Below, piece after piece: positions 43,050 to 52,500 of a stretch of DNA of 64,000 bases. The position numbers and the translations under genes were made by a program. How positions within the stretch are numbered: the first letter of the stretch is position 1; each line of letters opens with the position of its first letter. Where the stretch lies: contig NZ_JAJNOD010000003.1 of the NCBI RefSeq assembly GCF_021044885.1, positions 186,001 to 250,000 on the forward strand. Direction: 5' to 3'. Origin of the DNA: Microbacterium nymphoidis (lineage in GTDB: Bacteria; Actinomycetota; Actinomycetes; Actinomycetales; Microbacteriaceae). The notes under the pieces are model-generated. The model was not told the DNA's origin, searched no databases, and saw only the letters and a program-made list of their open reading frames with translations.

Positions 43050-44402
43050 ATGTCCGACCCGCGCACCACCATCGATCCGCTTCCCGGATTTCCGCCCGGC
43101 TTCCGGTGGTCCACCGCCACCAGCGCCTTCCAGATCGAAGGCGCCCGCGACGCGGATGGCCGAGGTCGCAGCATCTGGGACGACTTCGTGGATTCCGGGA
43201 GGATCATCGACGGCACCACGGCGCAGGAAGGACCGCAGAGCTATCGCCGCTGGGCCGAGGACGTCGCTCTGCTCCGGGAGCTCGGGGTGGATCGGTACCG
43301 GTTCTCGATCTCCTGGGTACGCGTGCAGCCGGACGGCGTGCGAGGCGCCAACGCCCCGGGCCTGGACTACTACTCCCGCGTGGTGGACGATCTGCTCGAG
43401 GCCGGGATCACGCCGTTCCCGACCCTGTACCACTGGGATCTCCCGAGCGCGCTGGAAGCGCGAGGCGGCTGGCTGAACCGCGACACCGCGCTGCGGTTCG
43501 GGGACTATGCCCGACTCGTCGCTGACCGCCTGTCGGACCGCGTGCGCCACTGGTACACGATCAACGAACCCGCCATGACAACCCTGCAGGGCTACGCCGT
43601 CGGTACTCTCGCGCCGGGACGGTCGATGCTGTTCGGAGCGCTCCCGACCGCGCATCACCAGCTTCTCGCCCACGGACTGGCGCTGCGCGTGCTGCGGGCC
43701 GCGGGAGCTCACGAGGTCGCCATCGCGAACAACCACACGCACGTGCGCCCGCTGCGCGACAGCGACGAGGACGCGGCGGCGGCTGCCGCGTACGACGTGC
43801 TGCACAACCGGCTCTTCGCCGATCCGGTGCTCACCGGGCGATATCCGGACCTCACCGCATGGGGTCTCGCGGAGATGCCGGTGCAGGACGGGGATCTCGA
43901 GCTGATCTCGGCGCCGCTGGATGTCTACGGGGTGAACTTCTACAACCCCACGACCGTCACCGCGGACCCTGGTCCGGTGCCCTTCGCGATCGTGCCGACT
44001 CCCGATGCGCCCGTGACCGGTTTCGGACCGGAATGGCCGATCGTCCCCGATGCCCTCACCGCCCTTCTCGTGCAGTTGCGAGATCGCTACGGCGCGGCGC
44101 TGCCACCGGTCGTCGTCTCCGAGAACGGGGCGTCCTTCCCGGAGCCGGACGAGCCGGCCCCGGTTGATGATCACGACCGGATCGCGTACCTGCAGGGCCA
44201 CATCGCCGCCGTCGGCGACGCTCTTCGTGCCGGTGTCGTGGTGGATGAGTACACGGTCTGGTCCCTGCTGGACAACTTCGAATGGGCCGACGGATTCACG
44301 CAGCGCTTCGGGCTGGTCCACACCGATGTCGCCAGCGGCACCCGCACGCCGAAGGCGTCGTACCGCTGGTACCGAGACCTCATCGCGCGGAGCCGGGCAT
44401 GA
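43050..44402 (+). CDS. glycoside hydrolase family 1 beta-glucosidase
   Basis: This 450-residue GH1 enzyme is a retaining glycosidase that releases glucose or related sugars from beta-glycosides. The start FPPGFRWSTATSAFQIEGA is the standard N-terminal signature. Acid/base Glu173 is in YTINEP and nucleophile Glu358 is in VVSENGAS. YGVNFYNP and WSLLDNFEWADGFTQRFGLVHTD complete the substrate pocket. No signal peptide is present, so hydrolysis is intracellular. ATG 43050 follows GAGGAG. The stop overlaps the MFS ATG by four bases, so permease and enzyme are made together. Confidence 0.94.
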   Translation: MSDPRTTIDPLPGFPPGFRWSTATSAFQIEGARDADGRGRSIWDDFVDSGRIIDGTTAQEGPQSYRRWAEDVALLRELGVDRYRFSISWVRVQPDGVRGANAPGLDYYSRVVDDLLEAGITPFPTLYHWDLPSALEARGGWLNRDTALRFGDYARLVADRLSDRVRHWYTINEPAMTTLQGYAVGTLAPGRSMLFGALPTAHHQLLAHGLALRVLRAAGAHEVAIANNHTHVRPLRDSDEDAAAAAAYDVLHNRLFADPVLTGRYPDLTAWGLAEMPVQDGDLELISAPLDVYGVNFYNPTTVTADPGPVPFAIVPTPDAPVTGFGPEWPIVPDALTALLVQLRDRYGAALPPVVVSENGASFPEPDEPAPVDDHDRIAYLQGHIAAVGDALRAGVVVDEYTVWSLLDNFEWADGFTQRFGLVHTDVASGTRTPKASYRWYRDLIARSRA

Positions 44403-45643
44403 CGGCCACGGCGATCCGCACGCCGGTGACCCGTGGCTGGATGGTCTTGTTCGCGGTCGCATGGCTCGCGATCTGGACCGTGCAGCTCACTCCGGTGCAA
44501 CTGCTGCTGCCGACGCAGCTGGACACTCCCGACGACGCCGACGGATGGATCAGCGGAGTGGTGTCCACCGGCGTCGTGCTGGGTGTGGGTGGCCTGGCCG
44601 GGGTCGTGGCCGGGCCGTTGGCCGGAGCGATGTCAGACCGCACCCGCTCGCGCTGGGGCCGGCGTCGCCCGTGGGCGCTCGGCGGAACATGGATCGCCGC
44701 CGTGTGCCTGGCCGTCACCGGCTTCGCCGTGGGTCCGGTCGCCGTAGGGGCGGCGTGGACGGGAGTCTCCGTCGGGATTGCGATCGTCTCCGCGGCCCTC
44801 ACGGCGATGATCGCGGACCAGCTGCCGGAGGCTCAGCGGGGAACCGCGGCCTCGCTCGCCAGCTCCGCCCAGGCGGTGGGGATCATCGTCGGCGTGGGCA
44901 CGGTAGTGGTGCTCGCTCTCACCGTGGACGTGTCGTATCTGGTGCTGGGCGGCTTCATCGCGATGGTCGGCACGCTCGCCGCCCTCGTGCTCCCCGACCC
45001 GCCGGGGCATCCGGCAGCGACGAGCGGCCGCGACAGCGGCGCCCTGCGCTCACTGCGCGACCGCGACTTCGGCTGGATGATCTCCGGCCGCCTCGTGGTC
45101 AACATCGGAAACGCGCTGGGGACCACGCTGCTGCTGTTCTTCCTGATGTACGGGCTGGGGCAGGGCGCCGCCGCCGAGGACAACCTGCTCATGGCGATCG
45201 TCGTCTACACCGTGTTCGTCGTGCTCGCCTCGTTCGGCTCGGGCTGGTGGTCTGATCGCACCGGCCGACGCCGGATGCCGACCGTGGCGAGTGCGATGAT
45301 CCAGGCGCTGGCGTCCCTGTTGCTCGCGTTCGTGCCCAGCTGGGAGATGACCCTGGTGGCCGCGGCGCTGCTCGGAGTCGGCTACGGCGCGTTCATGACC
45401 ACCGGCCTCGCCTTCGCGACCGACCTCCTTCCCGACGAGCGCGCTCACGCCCGCGACCTCGGCATGGTCACGGTATCGGCGGCGCTGGGCCAGCTGCTCG
45501 GACCGCTGATCGGGGCGGCACTGGTCGCGCTGGCCGGTGGCTTCTGGCTGCTCTTCCTCGCGGGGGCGGTGCTGTCGGTGCTGGGCGGGCTGATGACAGC
45601 GGGGGCGCGAGAGCGGACGCCTCAGACGGCGCGCATGTCCTGA
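44399..45643 (+). CDS. MFS transporter, probable glycoside importer
   Basis: This 414-residue major facilitator superfamily permease has about twelve hydrophobic segments. The loop 2-3 motif is AGAMSDRTRSRWGRRRPWALGG, typical of sugar-type members with DR...GRRRP. A second-half copy is SDRTGRRRMP. ATG 44399 overlaps the GH1 stop (ATGA); longer frames lie inside the glycosidase gene. The coupling to an intracellular beta-glucosidase suggests import of disaccharides or aryl glycosides (inference). Its 3' end overlaps the convergent hydrolase gene by 22 bases. Confidence 0.88.
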   Translation: MTATAIRTPVTRGWMVLFAVAWLAIWTVQLTPVQLLLPTQLDTPDDADGWISGVVSTGVVLGVGGLAGVVAGPLAGAMSDRTRSRWGRRRPWALGGTWIAAVCLAVTGFAVGPVAVGAAWTGVSVGIAIVSAALTAMIADQLPEAQRGTAASLASSAQAVGIIVGVGTVVVLALTVDVSYLVLGGFIAMVGTLAALVLPDPPGHPAATSGRDSGALRSLRDRDFGWMISGRLVVNIGNALGTTLLLFFLMYGLGQGAAAEDNLLMAIVVYTVFVVLASFGSGWWSDRTGRRRMPTVASAMIQALASLLLAFVPSWEMTLVAAALLGVGYGAFMTTGLAFATDLLPDERAHARDLGMVTVSAALGQLLGPLIGAALVALAGGFWLLFLAGAVLSVLGGLMTAGARERTPQTARMS

Positions 45644-46353
45644 TCGATCGTGGCGAGCGCCAGATCGAGCAGCGCGTTGAACACCCGCGGACGCATGGCG
45701 GTGACCAGATGCGATGTCCTGGGCACGACGATCAGCTCCGCGTGAGGGACGAGGCGTACGAAGAGCTGCTCGCTCAGGCGGAGCTGATCGAACTGCCCGT
45801 TGATGAACCAGGTGGGAATGGTGATGCGGGGCAGGGCGGCCATGAGATCCAGCTGGGCCAGTGAGCGCAGCGCTGCATCTTGCGCGGCGAGCGCGTAGCC
45901 ACCGGCACCGAAGTCCGCTCGCGTCTCGTCGGGCAGCGTCGCCGCGAGCACCTGACGCGTCAGCCAGGCTCCCTGATCCGGCAGCGAATTGAACCCGCCG
46001 GCGAGCAGACGGTAGGTGGCAAGGCCCGCTCCGCGCGGCAGAGCCGTGCACGATGCGCCGATGAAGGCCGTCACCGGGGGAGCGGTCTCGGCGCCGACGT
46101 ATGCGGTGGTCAGCAGGCCGCCCATCGAATGTCCCACCAGGAGCACGGGACCGTCCTCCGCCGCGCGCTGCACCGCCTCGTCGATCGTCCGCCATGCCTC
46201 GCCCAGCGTGAAGGTCTCGGCCATGCGAGTACCGTGGCCGGGGAGGTCGAGCGCCACCGCGGAGACCCCGCGATCCGCCAGGTGCTCCAATTGCGCCCGC
46301 CACATCGTGGCCGATGTCCGGATGCCGTGCACCAGAACCACCTGAGTCCCCAT
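45622..46353 (-). CDS. alpha/beta hydrolase
   Basis: This 243-residue serine hydrolase has the alpha/beta fold. The oxyanion loop is VVLVHGIRTSATMW, the nucleophile elbow is LLVGHSMGG, the acid is in INGQFDQLRLS and the catalytic His is in TSHLVTAMRP. There is no signal peptide. ATG 46353 is preceded on the minus strand by TACGCT six bases away; the longer open frame upstream is untranscribed. The substrate cannot be assigned; the family includes esterases and lactonases. The coding ends of this gene and of the MFS gene overlap by 22 bases. Confidence 0.88.
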   Translation of the reverse strand: MGTQVVLVHGIRTSATMWRAQLEHLADRGVSAVALDLPGHGTRMAETFTLGEAWRTIDEAVQRAAEDGPVLLVGHSMGGLLTTAYVGAETAPPVTAFIGASCTALPRGAGLATYRLLAGGFNSLPDQGAWLTRQVLAATLPDETRADFGAGGYALAAQDAALRSLAQLDLMAALPRITIPTWFINGQFDQLRLSEQLFVRLVPHAELIVVPRTSHLVTAMRPRVFNALLDLALATIDQDMRAV

Positions 46354-46365
46354 GCCGTCAGCGTA
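46354..46365 (-). promoter_or_regulatory. -10 box of leaderless hydrolase promoter
   Basis: Minus-strand TACGCT (46365-46360) is six bases before the ATG at 46353. Confidence 0.5.
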
Positions 46366-46431
46366 TCCAGTACCCGCGCACGCGGCCACCCGCGGCACCT
46401 CCGCGCGATCACGAATTACTGAGCGAACATG

Positions 46432-46460
46432 TGGCAAACTCCCAGACACTCCGCTAGGGT
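46432..46460 (+). promoter_or_regulatory. promoter of the giant surface protein gene
   Basis: TGGCAA (46432-46437) with TAGGGT (46455-46460) after 17 bases. The leader is about 115 bases, contains a CTCGTC-G-GACGAG hairpin, and ends in GGAAGGA (46569-46575) before GTG 46583. Confidence 0.5.
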
Positions 46461-46582
46461 CGAATCGTTCCTCGTCGGACGAGCGCCAGCTGACCCCCCG
46501 CAGCGCGGTTACCCAACCAGCTCTCGACCGATAGCCCCCACGCTGTGAATCCCGTCGCGGCAGCGTCTGGAAGGACGATTCG

Positions 46583-49500
46583 GTGTCTCGACTCCGAGTT
46601 GCTGGAAACTCACCCGATATCCCCGATCGCAGCCCGTGGTGGGATCTGCGCTCACCATTCGCCCGCGTCGGTGCGGTGCTCGCCACGGCTGGTCTGGTCG
46701 CATCCGGTCTGGTTCTCGCCCCAGCCGTCGACGCCGCCCTCGCAGACACCGGCGACGGCACCGTCACCGTCCACGTCGTGCAGGAGGTGAACGCCAACGG
46801 GCTCGTCGACTCGACCACCATGGAGCCGCCGCTCATCGGCGTGGACGTCACGCTCACCGACGCGAGTGGCGCCTCGATCACCGTCCAGACGGACGCGAAC
46901 GGAAACGCGGTGTTCACTCCCGCGACCTCCGCGCTCGTCGGGGGTCAGTACCGGGTGGACGTCGCCAACCCGCACCCGGGGACCTTCTTCCCGAGCTTCG
47001 CGGCCAACGGCACCGGCGCATCGGCGCCGGTCACCCCGGCGGACCTGGCGAATTCGGCGAACAAGAAGCTCTCCACTCCGACGGAGTTCGTCGACGTGCG
47101 AGGCGGGGCCGGGGCCTTCGTCAATGCCGCGTTCTGGTATCCGCCGTACTACTGCCAGCAGAACGCGGACCTCATCGGCGCGTGTCTGCCGAACAGCACG
47201 ATCGGGCGCACGACATCGCCCACGGCGCAGAGCCTGTTCACCATGAAGTACAACGCCACGGGCGGTGCTTCGCAGGTCGCTCAGCTTCAGGAGACCGGCT
47301 CGCTCTACGGCATCGCCTACAACAACGCCACCAAGCGGGTCTTCTCCAGCGCCGTCGCGCACCGCAGCTCGGCGTACGGCCCCGGCGGTCCCGGTGCCAT
47401 CTACATCACCGACCCCGCCACCGGTGGCGCGACACTGTGGGCGCAGGTTCCCAACGTGGGGCCGGACTCCCACGATTTCGCGACCCGGCAGGACTACGGC
47501 TTCTATGACCAGGTCGGCAAGAAGTCGCTCGGTGAGCTCGAGATCACGAACGACAACAAGTACCTCTTCGTCACGAACCTCGAGGACAAGAAGGTCTACG
47601 TCTACGACGGCATGTCCACGGGCCTGAACAACAGCCCGATCGGTTCGTACACCATTCCGAACCCCTGCGCGGTGCCGGGTGACTGGCAGCCGTTCGGAGA
47701 GGGCGTCGGCCTGTTCACCGAGTACGTCGGAGGCGTCTGCTCGGCTCAGTCCACGCAGGACCCCGCCGACATGCGGGCGGTCATCTACGAGTTCGACGCC
47801 GCGACGGGAGCGTTCGGCGACATCGTCATGGACCAGCCGCTGGACTTCGGACGCGGCGAAGGATACAAGGGCACGGTCTGCACCGGTGCCGCCGTCGCCA
47901 CCGGTGAGGGGGCGTGGTTCCCGTGGATCGCGGACTTCCCCAACAGCGCGAACCTGGCCACGAACAATGTGAACGGCTGCTATGGCGGCAGCTGGATGTC
48001 TTACCCGCAGCCGATCCTCGCCGACATCATCGAGGAGACCAACGGCGATCTCGTCGTGAGCTTCCGTGACCGCTTCAGCGACCAGACGCCGTACAACTCG
48101 GAGAACCCCACCCGCACGGGTGGCTGGCAGACGAACGCGGAGCCCGCGTCGGGATCCGACATCCTGCGCGGATGCCGGCTCGAGGATGGAACCTTCGTTC
48201 TCGACCCGAACTTCGACCCCGCATCCCAGACGCTCGCGGCAGGCAGCATCTGCACCGACAACAACGTCTCGGGGGCGAACGGCGGCCAGTCGCGGACGTT
48301 CCGCGAGTACTACACCGGGGACTACCGCACCGGCTACCACGAAGAGGCCTTCTACTCGGGGCAGGCGCTGTCTCGCGTCGAGACCACGCTCGCATCCGAC
48401 GCGGTCGATCCGGCAGGGGCCGTGTGGACCGCCGGTGTCGGTCGCATCAACCGGGACGGCACCAACAACGGTGGCGGCCTGGCGCTGCAGCCGGCCACCT
48501 CATCGTTCCTCAAGGGTTCCGGTCTCGCCGACCTTGAAGTGCTGTGCGACCAGGCACCTATCCAGATCGGAAACCGCATCTGGATCGACGCCGACGGCGA
48601 CGGCGTCCAGGACGCCGGTGAAGCGCCGGCGGCCGGCGTGACCGTTCACCTCTACGATGAGGCGGGAACCCTCGTGGGCACCGCCGTCACCGGAGCGAAC
48701 GGCACCTACCTCTTCGACAACTCGAACGTCACCGGCGGCCTGCAGCCCGGGACGAACTACACGGTGAAGGTTGACAACCCCGCCGACTTCGCGGCGGGTG
48801 GTCCGCTGGATGGCTACGTGCCCACGACGCCCAACCAGGGCGATGGCGAGCACGACTCGGACGGAGTCGTCCCGCCGGGCGGCACTTTCCCCGAAGTGAC
48901 CCTCACGACGGGCGGTCCGGGCGAGAACGACCCGAGCTTCGACTTCGGGTTCATCCAACACTCGCCGAAGGTGGACATCGAGAAGTACGACACCCTGGGT
49001 GGTCCGGCGACCGGCGATGCCGACATCGCCGCCGACGCGCGCGGGTACGCCGCTGGGGAGACACGGACCATCCAGTTCGACGTCACCAACAGCGGAACCG
49101 ACGCACTGCGGGATGTCGCGGTGACCGACCGGACGATCACCGGCGGTGACATCGCCGCGCTCGCCTGCACGTTCCCGGGAGCGACCACGCCGACCGCGGG
49201 CGTGCTCGCGAACGGCACCTGGACCGTCACCTGGGCGGAGACCACCGGTGCAACGCCGAGCGCCTCCTGGGCGCCGGGTGCGGCGTTCACGTGCACCGCG
49301 ACGCTCACGCTGAACGGTGACGCCGAACCGCACGCCAATGCCGCAACCGTGACGGGCACGTCCATCGCCACGGGCGAGACCGTGACCGATCGGGACGACT
49401 ACCACGCCTTCACCGGCGATGTTCAGCTCGTCAAGTACGACTCCCGGGACGGCTTCGCCCCGGCCGAGTCGGACGGCATTCCGGAGAAGCCACTCGTCGA

Positions 49501-52500
49501 CGGCGCTGAGCGCGATGCGAACAGCGATGCAACGGCTGTCGTCTACGTGGCCTCGCCGGTCACCGGAAACACCGGCGCTCAGCCGGTCTCCTGGGCGGTG
49601 ACGAACACCGGGAGCACGTGGCTCGGTGACATCACCATCGCCGACGAGACGCTGAACGGCCCCGATCTCTCCGACGTGTCCTGTGACTTCTCGCCTGTCG
49701 GCGGTCCGGCCAGCGGCACCACCTGGGCAGGGCCCTGGGAGCCGGGGACGACCTTCTTCTGCACCGGTACGCTGACGCTCGACGCCACGGGGGCGAACTC
49801 CTCCCACGCCGATAACGCCAGCGTGACCAGCACGGTGATCGTGCCGCAGCCGAACCCGGACTACAACCCGAACGACCCGGCCTCGAACCCCTTCACGGAC
49901 GAGCCTTCGGTCGACGGCAATGGCAACCCCGTGCTCTCCGACGTGCACCCCGGTGACGAGGACCCGTTCTATGCGACCACCACGGTTCCCACCATCACCC
50001 TGGAGAAGGGCGATGCGACGGACGGCGTGATCGTGAACGATGCGGACACGATGAATGACGGTGAGGCCTACGCGCCGGGTGAGACCCGGGACATCGTCAT
50101 CACGATGTCCAACACCGGACAGGCGCCGCTGTACAACGTCCTCGTCAGTGACGAGCGCACCGCCGGCGACACCACCATCGAGGCTCTTGAGTGTGTGTTC
50201 CCGGGAGACGCCTCGCCGACCGCCGGAGTGCTGACCGGTACCACCTGGGAAGTGCCGTGGGTAGCCAGCTTCGCGGGTGCGTCCCCGAAGCCGTGGGCTC
50301 CGGGCGTCACGTTCGACTGCACGGCGACGCTGACCCTGTCGGGCTCGGCGCAGCCGCACACGGACGTCGCTCATGTGTCCACCAACCTGTCGCCCGTCGG
50401 TGTTCCCGGCGACCCCGACAACCCGCCGCCGGCCACGCCCAACGGGCCGAGCGCTGAGGACCCGTACAACGCGTTCACCGGTGACATCCAGGTGATCAAG
50501 TACGACGGCACCAAGGCTGACCCTGTTGTGGGCTCCGCCGGCACCTGGCAGATCCCGGGCAAGCCGCTCGCCGATGAGGCACAGGATGCGAACGACTGGG
50601 CAACCGCGGTGGACTACCCCGCCGGTACGGCTCAGCCCGTCCGCTGGGTCGTCACGAACACCGGAACGACCTGGCTCACCGACGTCACGCTGACGGACAC
50701 GACCACCACCGCACCCGCGGTGGGTGCGTGGACGTGTGATCTGTCGCCGGTGGGTGGTCCTGCGGACTACTCCTTCGCGACCGCCGGTCCGTGGATGGGC
50801 CCGCTGGCTCCGGGTGCCTCGTTCTTCTGTGAGGGTCCGCTGACCCTGGCTGCGAACGAGCGCCACTCCGACTCGGTCGAGGTGGCCGGCACCGTGGTGA
50901 CCCCGTTGTTCGGCGAGGACGGCCAGCCCGTCATCGGCGACGACGGCGTGCCCGAGTACGTCACCGATGATCAGGGTGCGCCCGTCGCATCCGACGTCAC
51001 GGTGAACGACGACGACCCCTTCTACGCGACGGCACCGACCGTTTCCGTGGTCAAGGGTGACGGCGCCGACGGTGAGATCGTCAACGACGCGAACAGCATG
51101 ACCGATGGTCAGGGGTACGCCCCGGCCGGCGAGACGCGCGAGATCGTGTCGATCGCGACGAACCCGTCGCCGCGTGCACTGCACGACGTGGTTCTCACGG
51201 ATGTGACGACCACGGGTGACGCACCGATCGGCATGGCGTGCGAGTTCCCCGACGGATCGTCCGCTGATGGCAGCTACGACGCGGCGTCGAAGACCTGGAC
51301 GGTCCGCTGGGAGGCGACTTTCGCGCCCGGTACCACCACCTGGGCCTCCGATGACGTCATCACCTGCACGTCCACCCTCACCCTGAACGGCCAGTCCGCG
51401 CCGCACCGCAACGAGGTCACCGTCTCGGCGGTCACCCCCGCGGGAACGACGCTGACGGACGACAACCCGTACAACGCGTTCTCTGGTGACATCCAGGTGA
51501 TCAAGTACGACGGCACCCAGGCAGACCCGTCGGTCGGGTCCACCGGATCGTGGACGGTTCCGGGCAAGCCGCTGGCTGATGCGGCCCAGGATGCGAACAC
51601 CGCTCTCACCGCTGTGGACTACCCGAAGGATGCTGCCCAGCCGGTGCGCTGGGTGGTCACCAACACGGGTGCGACCTGGCTGACCGATGTCAACGTGGCG
51701 GATGCGACGCTGAACGGTCCGGCCGTGGGTGCGTGGACGTGTGATCTGTCGCCGGTGGGTGGTCCTGCGGACTACTCGTTCACGTCCTCCGGGGCGTGGG
51801 TGGGTCCGCTGGCTCCGGGTGCCTCGTTCTTCTGCGAGGGTCCGCTGACGCTCGCGGCGAACACCACTCACGGCGACGAGGTCTCGGTGACCGGTACCGT
51901 CGTGCCGCCGGTGCTCGGTGAGGACAGCAAGCCCGTCATCGGCGAGGACGGCCTGCCGGTCTACGAGACCGGAGAGGACGGTCAGCCCGTTCGCAGTGAG
52001 GAGATCGTGACGGACGAGGACCAGTTCCACGCCACCACGACCGAGATCACGGTGGTCAAGGGTGACGGCGCGGACGGCGAGATCGTCAACGACGCCGACA
52101 CCATGCGCGACGGTCAGGCATACTCCCCGGATGGTGAGACTCGTCAGATCGTCTCCGTCGCCGTCAACCCCTCGCAGAACGCGCTTCACGACGTCGTCCT
52201 CACCGATGTGACGACGACGGGTGACGCGCCGATCGGCATGGCGTGCGAATTCCCCGACGGTTCGTCCGCTGCGGGTACGTACGACAAGGGGTCGAAGACG
52301 TGGACGGTCCGCTGGGAGGCGACATTCGCTCCGGGTACCACGACGTGGGAACCGGGCGATGCCATCACCTGCACCTCCGAGCTCACGCTCGACGGTCAGT
52401 CCGCTCCGCACCGTGACGTGGTTCAGGTGGCCGCCGTCACGCCCGCAGGAGAGATCGTCACGCAGGAGAACCCCTACAACGCGTTCTCTGGTGACATCCA

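Noticed and set aside
46461..46582. Long-range pairing of CGAATCGT with ACGATTCG before the giant gene as an RNA switch
   Set aside because: The left arm overlaps the predicted transcription start, so it is probably not wholly present in the mRNA.
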